Positions 27,209 to 35,570 of a stretch of DNA of 59,669 bases are shown here, one piece after another. The stretch comes from DIGJ01 sp031553075. Lineage in GTDB: Bacteria; Bacillota; Clostridia; Lachnospirales; Lachnospiraceae. Every line of letters starts with the position of its first letter. The stretch's first letter is position 1. Both the position numbers and the translations under genes were made by a program. The notes below the pieces were generated by a model, which saw nothing but the letters and a program-made list of their open reading frames with translations, did not search any database and was not told where the DNA came from. The stretch is taken from NCBI GenBank assembly GCA_031553075.1, contig JAVBLX010000211.1, positions 1 to 59,669 of the forward strand. The letters run 5' to 3'.

Positions 27209-27409
27209 GGTATATTCCTCTTTTCTTAATTTTTTATTGCAGTTTTTTGATTGAAATGATTCATTTTCTGCTGCACAATATTTTCATTTTTGCAATGATT
27301 CATTTCTGCGGTGATTACACCTACTATATAGTGGGAAAATCAAAAATGGCTAAGAATGAAATGATTTTCTTTAGTTTACAAGGTTGTTTCATGTAAAGTG
27401 TATCATAAT
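27209..27409. promoter_or_regulatory. Divergent upstream region with repeated AATGATTCATTT sites
   Basis: This AT-rich stretch upstream of the small protein gene has two copies of AATGATTCATTT(T)CTG, at 27255-27270 and 27294-27308, 39 bp apart, and a weaker AATGATTTTCT at about 27360-27370. CTACTATATAGTG near 27321-27333 is a short palindrome. These could be operator sites for the small-gene - AraC transcript. No gene is visible here on the plus strand. Confidence 0.35.
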
Positions 27410-27530
27410 TATTCTTTTTTTGCTATTATTATTCCTTGTATTCATGATAAGGAATAATAATGGTAAAAATAGAATAAAAGCGATACGAGAAAAGAATGCA
27501 TTAGAGATATAATTAGAAAAGGAAAAATCC
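27410..27530 (+). promoter_or_regulatory. Promoter and operator region of the symporter-GH3-GH3-GH43 operon
   Basis: Second copy of the element at 23251-23370. The inverted repeat is clearest here: CTATTATTATTCCTT (27423-27437) and AAGGAATAATAATGG (27449-27463), 13 of 15 positions complementary with an 11-base gap. The -10 box TATAAT is at 27508-27513, in exactly the register of the other copy, and again no -35 box is evident. Confidence 0.62.
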
Positions 27531-27587
27531 TATTGAAGGCGCTACCAAGCGGAACATTTAAAAATGAATTAAAAAAGGAGACAGGTT

Positions 27588-28952
27588 ATGGGAAAAAGAG
27601 TAAAAAAAGAAAATCACTTAGGAGTTGGGCATCTGGCCTTATGGAAGACCTCGGAAATATCTGCGGCATGGATCAATCTGATTGTTTTAAGCTATTTGAC
27701 CATTTATGCCAGTGATACATTGGGTCTTAATGTAGCTCTTGTAGGAACATTACTGATGGCAAGTAAGATTTTGGATTCGGTAACGGATCTTTTTGCAGGC
27801 TGGCTGGTGGATAACACCCACACAAAACTGGGGAAAGGTCGGCCTTATGAAATATGTATCGTGGGACAGACCATCTGCACGGTTTTGATATTTTCTGGAA
27901 GCCCCCAGTGGAGTACGCTTGTTAAATGTATTTGGGTGGTTTGTATGTATGCACTTACCTATTCGGTATTTGGCACATTGCGTAATGCAGGTCAGAATAT
28001 ATATACAATTCGTCACTTTAAAAATAACCGGGAGCTTGTTTCCAAGCAGGCCGCTTATGGTTCCGTATTTGTTATGCTGTTTTCTATTATTGTATCAATT
28101 ATCTTCCCGATGTTAATGGGAACCCTGGCAACCAGTGCAGCCGGATGGAGAACCTTGATTTTAATTTTCATGATACCTGCAACCCTGATTGGTGTTCTCC
28201 GTTTTATTTTCTGTAAGGAAGAAGTGGGTGTGGAAGCAGATGAAAAGAGTGAAAAAGTAAACATCAAAGATATGCTCGCATTATTTAAATCCAACCAGTA
28301 TGTATGGATCTATGCATTGATTATGCTGGCCTATAATGTGATGGTCAATTTGTCCGTTGGTTCCTATTATTTTACATATGTTTTGGGCAATATTGGTCTT
28401 GCTGGATTACTGTCGGCTGTTTCAATCATCATTTTGCCGGTAATGTTTGCTTTTCCGGCTCTGATTAAGAAAATCGGTTCATTGGGAAAAATGGTGTTTC
28501 TCTTGTCATGGGTTGGTGTGGCAGGATATATTTTGTGCTTTTTCTCCGGTGCATGGATTCCAGGAGTATTCTTGGGAGCTGGTCTGGGAACGCTTGGAAC
28601 CTTACCGGTAATGTATTATGGAAGTATTTTTATCATGGATATCAGCACTTATAATGAGATGAAGGGCATGCCGCGTCTGGAAGGTACTTCTTCCGCATTG
28701 ACGAACTTTGCATCTAAGGTAGGCAGTGCCATGGGATCGTGGGTTACCGGTATCTTACTGATGCTTGGTGGATATATTTCGACCATTGATGGTCAGGTAG
28801 CGGAGCAGCCGGATAGTGCAATCTTAATGATCCGTGTGGTATTTGCCCTTGTGCCCCTGGCAATGACCCTGATTATTGGCTTCGGCTGCCGGGCCTTTTC
28901 AAAATTAGAGAAAGAAACTCAGCAATATGAACTGAGCCACAAGCAGGCGTAG
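27588..28952 (+). CDS. GPH-family sugar:cation symporter (MFS)
   Basis: A 454-residue membrane protein with about 12 predicted helices. The signature loop GWLVDNTHTKLGKGRPYE (about residues 65-82) places it in the glycoside-pentoside-hexuronide symporters, which import sugars or glycosides with a cation. It is related to, but shorter than, the symporter at 8677-10152. AAAGGAG lies 7 bases before the ATG. It leads an operon with two GH3 genes and a GH43 gene (gaps of 24, 72 and 33 bp), so its cargo is probably a beta-linked glucoside, galactoside or xyloside carrying arabinose or xylose. Confidence 0.92.
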   Translation: MGKRVKKENHLGVGHLALWKTSEISAAWINLIVLSYLTIYASDTLGLNVALVGTLLMASKILDSVTDLFAGWLVDNTHTKLGKGRPYEICIVGQTICTVLIFSGSPQWSTLVKCIWVVCMYALTYSVFGTLRNAGQNIYTIRHFKNNRELVSKQAAYGSVFVMLFSIIVSIIFPMLMGTLATSAAGWRTLILIFMIPATLIGVLRFIFCKEEVGVEADEKSEKVNIKDMLALFKSNQYVWIYALIMLAYNVMVNLSVGSYYFTYVLGNIGLAGLLSAVSIIILPVMFAFPALIKKIGSLGKMVFLLSWVGVAGYILCFFSGAWIPGVFLGAGLGTLGTLPVMYYGSIFIMDISTYNEMKGMPRLEGTSSALTNFASKVGSAMGSWVTGILLMLGGYISTIDGQVAEQPDSAILMIRVVFALVPLAMTLIIGFGCRAFSKLEKETQQYELSHKQA

Positions 28953-28976
28953 TAAGGCTTTAGAACGGAGGACAAT

Positions 28977-31490
28977 ATGCAACTATTTAATTATGAAAAA
29001 AAGCATCTCAAAACATTGCGAGAAAATTTGGCTGAGTGTACAGTACTTTTGCAAAGTAATGGCGCATTCCCCCTTGAAAAGCCAGGAACCATTGCAGCCT
29101 ATGGCGGTGGTGTGCGAAATACTTTAAAGGGTGGGACTGGTTCAGGAGAAGTGAACTCCCGTTACTTTACCACCGCCCAACAGGGATTAGCAGAGGCAGG
29201 TTTTACGCTGACTACGAAAGAGTGGCTGGTCGAATATGAAACTGTATATGCCGCGGCCTGGAAGCAATTCGTGGCGGATATAAAAGCCAAGGCCAAAGCT
29301 CAGCATATACAGCCGGTCTTACTTGGTATGGGTGCAGTTATGCCGGAGCCGGAGTATGAGATGCCACTTGCCTTTGACAGTGAAGCAGCAATTTATGTCT
29401 TGTCCCGCATTTCTGGTGAAGGAAATGATCGTCAGGCCATTCCCGGTGATGTTTTATTAACTAAGACAGAAATTCGTGATATTCTGGCTCTGAATGATAA
29501 ATATGAGAAATTTATGCTGGTGATTAATACTGGTGGTCCGGTGGATTTGTCTCCAGTATCTCGAGTGGGAAATATCTTGATTCTGTCTCAGCTGGGCGTA
29601 GAAACGGGTGCTGTGTTGGCAGATATTTTATTAGGCAAAGCAAACCCTTCCGGCAAATTGACCACAACCTGGAGTGCATGGCAGGATTACTGCCCGGATG
29701 TGGATTTTGGGAATGCGGATGATACTTATTACAAGGAAGGTATTTATGTAGGCTATCGTTATTTTGACACCGTAGGCAAGAAAGCCTTATTTCCATTTGG
29801 GTTTGGGTTATCGTATACAAATTTTGTTATTACTTTAGAGTGTGTAGAGGTGAAAAAGCAACAGATAACGGTTGCCGTGAAGACTGAGAATACAGGAAAC
29901 TACTCCGGCAAGGAAGTGGTGCAATTATATGTTTCAGCACCAACCGGGAAACTGGATAAGCCTTATCAGGAGCTGGCTGGTTTTGTGAAGACTAGTAATC
30001 TGGCACCGGGGGCGTCGGAAGTGGTGACGATACAGTTCGAAATGTCTGATTTGGCATCCTATGATACAGAGCAGATGAGTTACATATTGGAGCAAGGTGA
30101 ATATACACTGCGATTGGGTAACAGCAGTGTAAATACGGAAACGATTGCTGTAGTGAAATTAGATGATACAATTAAGACAAAGCAGGTAAGGGCGATTTTG
30201 CCGGAGGCAGATTTCGAAGACAAGAAATATCAAGATAAGAAGTATCAAGACGAGATGCATCAAGAAAAGGACGGTCCAAACAAGGACAATCAAGATGCGA
30301 GGCCAAAAAGTATTTTGCCAGAAGTACAGCACTTTACCATGACAGCCAAAGATTTCACAATGGATGCAGTGGTTTACGATATGGAAGGCACCATTCTGCC
30401 AGAGGTTTCGAAGCTTACCGACGAAGAACTGGTATACTTAAATGTTGGCGCATTTAATCCCAAGGGAGGGATGCTCAGTGTCATCGGAAATGCCAGTCAG
30501 TCGGTATGTGGTGCAGCTGGTGAGACAACTGGGACATTAAAGGAACAGGGCGTTTCTGCATTAGTTATGGCCGATGGTCCAGCCGGACTTAGATTGACCC
30601 AGAAGTTTTATCGGGATCAAAAGGGAGTACACGGCATCGGAGCAGCCGGTATGCCGGAAAGTCTGTTGGAATTCATGCCCGGTATCATGCGGTTTTTGGC
30701 AGGACTGTTAAGTGGTGGTCAAAAGACTGCCCCAAAGGGACAAACAGTAGAATACCAGTATGCGACCGCAATACCAATCGGAACCGGAATTGCCCAGAGC
30801 TGGAATCTGGACTTTGCCAAAGCTTGCGGTGATATTGTCGGTGCGGAGATGGAGCGTTTTGGTGTCCATTTATGGCTGGCACCCGCACTAAATATTCATC
30901 GTAGCATTTTGTGCGGTCGTAACTTTGAATATTACTCGGAGGATCCACTAATCAGCGGTAAATTTGCCGCCGCCATTACCCAGGGGGTACAGAGTCATCC
31001 GGGCTGTGGCACGACCATCAAGCATTATGCCGCCAACAACCAGGAAACGAATCGGATGAACAGCAACAGCCATGTCAGTGAACGAGCCATGCGGGAGATT
31101 TATCTCCGTGGGTTTGCTATCTGCGTGAAGGAATCACAGCCACATGCAGTGATGACTTCCTACAATCTGGTAAATGGGATACATACAGCCGAAAGCCGTG
31201 GTCTGACCCAGGATTATCTTCGTGCAGAAAATGATTTTCTGGGTGTTGTTATGACCGACTGGGTGGTACAGGGAGCATCCTTAAGCAAGCATCCAAAGCA
31301 TCGAGGAACTTGCCCTCATCTTGTTGCCGCCGCTGGTGGAGATTTGTTTATGCCTGGTAGTAAAAAGGACTATGAAGACATTTTAAATGCGCTAAAAAAT
31401 GGCAGTTTGTCCAGAAAACAACTGGAGATTAACGGAAGTCGTGTTATCAATAAAGTGCGTGAGCTGACTGGTACGCCGAGAAATAAATAA
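28977..31490 (+). CDS. GH3 family glycosidase with swapped domain order
   Basis: An 837-residue family 3 enzyme in which the order is reversed: alpha/beta sandwich first (about 1-245), fibronectin III-like domain next (about 285-390), then the TIM barrel (about 480-830) with nucleophile D761 in VVMTDWVVQ. GRNFEYYSEDP and IKHYAANNQETNR belong to the barrel. This order is known from some rumen GH3 beta-glucosidases (Ruminococcus albus, Butyrivibrio fibrisolvens). The linker at about residues 415-450 is highly charged and contains a tandem KKYQD repeat between two ILPE strings. A hydrophobic helix, LLEFMPGIMRFLAGLL, is inserted in the barrel near residue 562. No signal peptide. Second gene of the symporter operon. 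Confidence 0.93.
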   Translation: MQLFNYEKKHLKTLRENLAECTVLLQSNGAFPLEKPGTIAAYGGGVRNTLKGGTGSGEVNSRYFTTAQQGLAEAGFTLTTKEWLVEYETVYAAAWKQFVADIKAKAKAQHIQPVLLGMGAVMPEPEYEMPLAFDSEAAIYVLSRISGEGNDRQAIPGDVLLTKTEIRDILALNDKYEKFMLVINTGGPVDLSPVSRVGNILILSQLGVETGAVLADILLGKANPSGKLTTTWSAWQDYCPDVDFGNADDTYYKEGIYVGYRYFDTVGKKALFPFGFGLSYTNFVITLECVEVKKQQITVAVKTENTGNYSGKEVVQLYVSAPTGKLDKPYQELAGFVKTSNLAPGASEVVTIQFEMSDLASYDTEQMSYILEQGEYTLRLGNSSVNTETIAVVKLDDTIKTKQVRAILPEADFEDKKYQDKKYQDEMHQEKDGPNKDNQDARPKSILPEVQHFTMTAKDFTMDAVVYDMEGTILPEVSKLTDEELVYLNVGAFNPKGGMLSVIGNASQSVCGAAGETTGTLKEQGVSALVMADGPAGLRLTQKFYRDQKGVHGIGAAGMPESLLEFMPGIMRFLAGLLSGGQKTAPKGQTVEYQYATAIPIGTGIAQSWNLDFAKACGDIVGAEMERFGVHLWLAPALNIHRSILCGRNFEYYSEDPLISGKFAAAITQGVQSHPGCGTTIKHYAANNQETNRMNSNSHVSERAMREIYLRGFAICVKESQPHAVMTSYNLVNGIHTAESRGLTQDYLRAENDFLGVVMTDWVVQGASLSKHPKHRGTCPHLVAAAGGDLFMPGSKKDYEDILNALKNGSLSRKQLEINGSRVINKVRELTGTPRNK

Positions 31491-31562
31491 CGAATGCATT
31501 CGCTGTTTGAGCTTTGCGAAAAAAAATAACGGTTTTTACCGATTAAGGAAGGAGTCTTTTAT

Positions 31563-33947
31563 ATGAGAACAAAACTGACCGATGAGGCTTCCATACGAAA
31601 TGTCATTCGTGATATGACATTAGAAGAAAAAATGAACCTAATCATTACTCCAAGTCCATGCATTACCTATTGCATTGAAGACATGGAAATCCCCCCACTG
31701 ATTTTAGCTGATGGGGCAACTGGTGTTAACGGAACCCACATCATGCTGGATTTTCTAATGGTATTAATGGAGAAAATGCGTCAAATGGCAGAGCAATCCC
31801 CTGAACAGGCATCCGGCATGGGTAATCCCTGGCTGGAGCTGCAGGAGTTGATTGCTTTGGAAGAAGCGGAAGCATTAAAAAAAGCAGAAGATAATCCAAT
31901 GAAAATGGGATTTATGGAATTTTTAAAGAACCGCAGGAATTCCAGTGGGAAATTTATTTCCTTTCCTTCCGGCGTAAATATTGGCGCCTGCTTCAATGAA
32001 GATATGGCTTTCCAAATTGGCAAGGCAGTTGGAGAGGAAATGCGGGCTGCTCATGTAAATGTCTGTCTGGGACCGAATGTGGACATTATGAGAGATCCAT
32101 TAGGGGGAAGAAACTACGAAATGTATGGTGAGGACCCTATTCTGGTTGGAAGATGTGCGGCAGCTTTTACCCGCGGCATGCAAAGTACCGGAACTGCAGC
32201 TTGTGCCAAGCATTTTATTGCCAACAATCAGGAAACTCGCCGACAGACCAAGGATACACATGTATCCAATCGAACCCTCCGGGAATTATATGCCAAGGGC
32301 TTTGAAAAAGCAGTGAAGGATGGGCAGATCAAATCGGTAATGAGTGCTTATAATGCCGTAAATGGACAGTTTTCATCCTATAATAAGATGATATTGACCG
32401 ATTGGCTAAAAGAAGAGTGGGGATTTGACGGTATTGTTGTCAGCGACTGGGGAGCGGTTACCGGTCAAAATGATGAAGCCGTAGCTGCCGGAATGGATAT
32501 GGTGCTTCATGGTCCGACTCCTTGTGACGGCTCCGATATTGTTGCGGCAGTGAAAGCAGGGACACTTGATGAAAGTCGGGTGGATGATGCGGTAGAACGA
32601 ATTCTTAAGTTAATTCTGTGGCAGCAGAAAGTCAAAGCAGAAACGCCGATGGAATATCATCAGGATGAGCTGCTTAAATGTGCCTATGACACCATTGTGG
32701 ATGGTATGGTATTGCTGAAAAATGATGATATTCTGCCACTAAAGAAGACCACAAAGGTAGCTTTTTATGGCAAACGTACCAAGAATACCATGGAATGCGG
32801 AAGTGGCTCAACGTTTGTTACCACACCGTTGCATAGTAATGTATTTGACGAGAGCAGTAAAATTGGCGTAGAAGTTGCATTCGAAGAGATGCAGGATGCT
32901 GATGTTGTTGTCTATACAGCTGGAGCCGAAGGCGGCGAAAACGCTGATCGTCCTTCCATGGAAGTGGATCAGGAGGATGCCAAAAAGCTGACTGCAGTAT
33001 TGAAAGAAGCTAAGAACCAGGGGAAACAGACCGTCGTAATCCTAAACATTGCCGCACCAGTGGATATGCGAGAATGGATTTCATATGCCGATTCCGTTCT
33101 AGTCAATTTCGTTCCCGGTTGTATGGGTGGAAAGGCTACAGCTGATGTTTTATTTGGTAATGCAACCCCATGTGGAAGATTGCCGATGACCTTCCCCAAG
33201 AAGCTTTCTGATTCACCCGCAGCGCCTTATCCTATGGGAGAATGTGATGATATTTACTATAGCGAAGGGATTTTTGTGGGCTACCGTTGGTATGACTATA
33301 AAGAGCTGCCGGTACAATATCCATTTGGCTATGGTTTGGGATATACCAGCTTTGATATTGCAGTGGCGGAAGTAGTTGATAAGTGGGATATTCGGCAAGC
33401 GGATACGCTGGATATTAAGGTACAGGTAAAGAATGTGGGTGAGCATTATGGTAGTGAAGTCATTCAGCTTTATCTGGGCCAGTCAGAAGCAAGACTTCCA
33501 GTTCCGGAAAAGGAGCTTAAGTCCTTTGCTAAAGTATATCTGAAGCCAGGTCAGGAGCAGACGGTGACCTTGACAGTAAAACGAGAAGATCTGGAAATCT
33601 GTGACCCTGAGCGAGGGCTGCTGACTCCGGTTGGAAATTATACGGTCATGATTGGAGTGAACAGCCAGGAGATCCTCAGTTGCCAGAATTTGCAGGTGAT
33701 TGGCAATAACCCATATGTAATGGATGAAAATACCACCTTAGGTGAGATTTTAGAAAGCCCCCAGGCAACTGCAATTATGGATAAGTATCTTCCTGGCTTC
33801 GCTACAAATCTGGGAGAACATGTGAAGCTTATGAGCAATGAAAAAGTCGGACCACTACTTTCTCGCCAGCTTATTCGTTCTATTCCGGATGCGAATGAAT
33901 TAAAAGCGATGCTGGATAATCTGTTTTGGGAGCTGTCACAGCTATAG
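31563..33947 (+). CDS. GH3 family glycosidase (beta-glucosidase/xylosidase-like)
   Basis: A 794-residue family 3 enzyme: TIM barrel (about 1-360), sandwich (about 375-550), fibronectin III-like (about 610-705) and a C-terminal tail. Nucleophile D295 lies in VVSDWGAV; GRNYEMYGEDP and AKHFIANNQETRR are barrel motifs. Two features are odd. An insert at about residues 58-130 contains MLDFLMVLMEKMRQMAEQ and an acidic helix between the first barrel strands. The tail (about 720-794) opens with TTLGEILESPQATAIMDKYL, which recalls the DUF1858-type helical fold, and ends in a second helix. No signal peptide. It follows the domain-swapped GH3 by 72 bp. Confidence 0.93.
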   Translation: MRTKLTDEASIRNVIRDMTLEEKMNLIITPSPCITYCIEDMEIPPLILADGATGVNGTHIMLDFLMVLMEKMRQMAEQSPEQASGMGNPWLELQELIALEEAEALKKAEDNPMKMGFMEFLKNRRNSSGKFISFPSGVNIGACFNEDMAFQIGKAVGEEMRAAHVNVCLGPNVDIMRDPLGGRNYEMYGEDPILVGRCAAAFTRGMQSTGTAACAKHFIANNQETRRQTKDTHVSNRTLRELYAKGFEKAVKDGQIKSVMSAYNAVNGQFSSYNKMILTDWLKEEWGFDGIVVSDWGAVTGQNDEAVAAGMDMVLHGPTPCDGSDIVAAVKAGTLDESRVDDAVERILKLILWQQKVKAETPMEYHQDELLKCAYDTIVDGMVLLKNDDILPLKKTTKVAFYGKRTKNTMECGSGSTFVTTPLHSNVFDESSKIGVEVAFEEMQDADVVVYTAGAEGGENADRPSMEVDQEDAKKLTAVLKEAKNQGKQTVVILNIAAPVDMREWISYADSVLVNFVPGCMGGKATADVLFGNATPCGRLPMTFPKKLSDSPAAPYPMGECDDIYYSEGIFVGYRWYDYKELPVQYPFGYGLGYTSFDIAVAEVVDKWDIRQADTLDIKVQVKNVGEHYGSEVIQLYLGQSEARLPVPEKELKSFAKVYLKPGQEQTVTLTVKREDLEICDPERGLLTPVGNYTVMIGVNSQEILSCQNLQVIGNNPYVMDENTTLGEILESPQATAIMDKYLPGFATNLGEHVKLMSNEKVGPLLSRQLIRSIPDANELKAMLDNLFWELSQL

Positions 33948-33980
33948 TGATTACAAAAAGAGTTTGAAAAGGAGGAAGTT

Positions 33981-35414
33981 ATGCAGGCATTTAACCCTTA
34001 TTTACCAAGCTATGAATATGTTCCAGATGGAGAACCATATGTGTTTAACAATCGTGTATACATATATGGAAGTCATGATGAATTTAACGGAAAAGATTTT
34101 TGCATGCACGATTATGTATGCTGGTCAGCGCCCATTGAGGATTTGGGGGACTGGCGATATGAAGGTGTGATTTATCGTAAAGATCAGGATCCTAAAAACC
34201 CCAATGGCAAGATGCGCCTGTGTGCGCCAGATGTGCAGCAGGGATTGGATGGCAGATATTATCTGTATTATGAGTTCGCGGAGCTTACGGTTACATCGGT
34301 AGCAGTTTGTGACGAACCAGCTGGGAAATATGAATTCTATGGCTATGTGCAAAGACCGGATGGAACGCCTTATGGCTCAAAAAAAGGAGAGGTTAATAAT
34401 TTTGACCCCGGTGTCTTTATTGATGACGATGGAAAAATTTATTTATACACTGGATTTGCCCCAGAAGGAATGCTGAAGACCATTATGGGAATGCGTGGGC
34501 TTAAGATTGACGGCTCTTATTGCATCGAGCTGGAGCCGGATATGATTACCATGAAGGGAGAACCGGTTTTCCTTGTACCCGGACCAGATAAGTCAAAGGG
34601 AACTTCCTTTGAAGGTCACAGCTTTTTTGAGGCCAGCAGTATGCGTAAAATCAATGGAACCTATTATTATATTTATTCCTCGGAGTTAAGTCATGAACTG
34701 TGTTATGCTACCAGCGATCGGCCTAATGAAGGTTTTCGTTATGGCGGAACATTGGTAAGTATTGGTGACGTGGGCCTTAACGGTAGGACAGAGGCGATTA
34801 ATTACACGGGAAATACTCATGGAAGTATGGTGGAAATAGGAGGCGAATGGTATATTTTCTATCATCGTCAGACCAACAAGCAAAAATGCGCCAGACAGGC
34901 TTGTGCGGAGAAGCTTACTTTATTACCGGATGGAAAATTTTTGCAGGCAGAGCTTACCAGCTGCGGGTTAAATAATGGCCCCCTTAAGGGAAGCGGTACC
35001 TATGAAGCACGGATTGCCTGTAACCTTTATAGTGCGCAGGGAACCTTTGCTTGTACCAAATCCTTTGAGAAGGATAAGAAAAAAATACATCCATATTTTA
35101 CCCAGACTGGCAGTGACCGGGAGAATAATCCGGATCAGTATATTGCCAACATGACCAAGGGAAGTGTGGCTGGATTTAAATATTTTGAACTGGATAATCC
35201 GGAGTCAATTTCGGTTTGTGTAAAGGCTTCTCAAGAAGGCGTGATGGCGGTATATACAGAAGAACAGGGAACTCCAGTTGCAGAAATTAAGGTATTATCA
35301 GCGGCGGATTGGAAAGATTTTTCTGGGAATATGCAAAAGATTTCCGGTACCAAAGCATTGTATTTCAAATGGAATGGAAATGGTGCATGTGATTTTATGA
35401 AGTTTACAATTTAG
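33981..35414 (+). CDS. GH43 family glycosidase (arabinofuranosidase/xylosidase-like)
   Basis: A 477-residue family 43 enzyme, the closest paralogue of the protein at 20073-21515 over its whole length. Putative catalytic residues are D16 (VPDGEP), D142 (FDPGVF) and E217 (EGHSFFEASS). The propeller fills about residues 1-320, and the C-terminal sandwich ends in KALYFKWNGNG, similar to the end of its paralogue. No signal peptide. AGGAGG lies 8 bases before the ATG. It closes the symporter - GH3 - GH3 - GH43 operon. The hairpin at about 35426-35456 has no T-run and is not a convincing terminator. Confidence 0.92.
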   Translation: MQAFNPYLPSYEYVPDGEPYVFNNRVYIYGSHDEFNGKDFCMHDYVCWSAPIEDLGDWRYEGVIYRKDQDPKNPNGKMRLCAPDVQQGLDGRYYLYYEFAELTVTSVAVCDEPAGKYEFYGYVQRPDGTPYGSKKGEVNNFDPGVFIDDDGKIYLYTGFAPEGMLKTIMGMRGLKIDGSYCIELEPDMITMKGEPVFLVPGPDKSKGTSFEGHSFFEASSMRKINGTYYYIYSSELSHELCYATSDRPNEGFRYGGTLVSIGDVGLNGRTEAINYTGNTHGSMVEIGGEWYIFYHRQTNKQKCARQACAEKLTLLPDGKFLQAELTSCGLNNGPLKGSGTYEARIACNLYSAQGTFACTKSFEKDKKKIHPYFTQTGSDRENNPDQYIANMTKGSVAGFKYFELDNPESISVCVKASQEGVMAVYTEEQGTPVAEIKVLSAADWKDFSGNMQKISGTKALYFKWNGNGACDFMKFTI

Positions 35415-35464
35415 AATGTTTCTTTAGAGCTGTCCTGTTAAAAATGGGGTAGCTCTATTAAATG

Positions 35465-35526
35465 TCGGATTTGTTGTAATACCTATCGGATTTACCAGAT
35501 TCTTTTCAAAGCCTTTATGACATAAT
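35465..35526 (+). promoter_or_regulatory. TCGGATTT-type promoter, copy 1 (ABC importer)
   Basis: Two direct TCGGATTT boxes (35465-35472 and 35486-35493) are 21 bp apart, start to start, and the second is followed after 27 bases by CATAAT (35521-35526), a -10 box with no recognisable -35. The same layout recurs at 43784, 51020 and 59440. Paired direct repeats two helical turns apart next to a weak promoter are typical for AraC-type activators; the response regulator at 41381-42151 is the natural candidate. Confidence 0.75.
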
Positions 35527-35570
35527 GAAAGCATAAAACGAGACGAGTTTTCATTTACAGGAGGCGCAAT

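Noticed and set aside
27470..27490. AAAAGCGATACG in the symporter promoter as a CcpA (cre) site
   Set aside because: It matches only part of the cre consensus and the partner region at 23318 has GTGATAGGG, which fits worse.
35426..35456. AGAGCT ... AGCTCT hairpin after the third GH43 gene as a terminator
   Set aside because: The 6-bp stem has a 19-base loop and no T-run follows, so it is not called.
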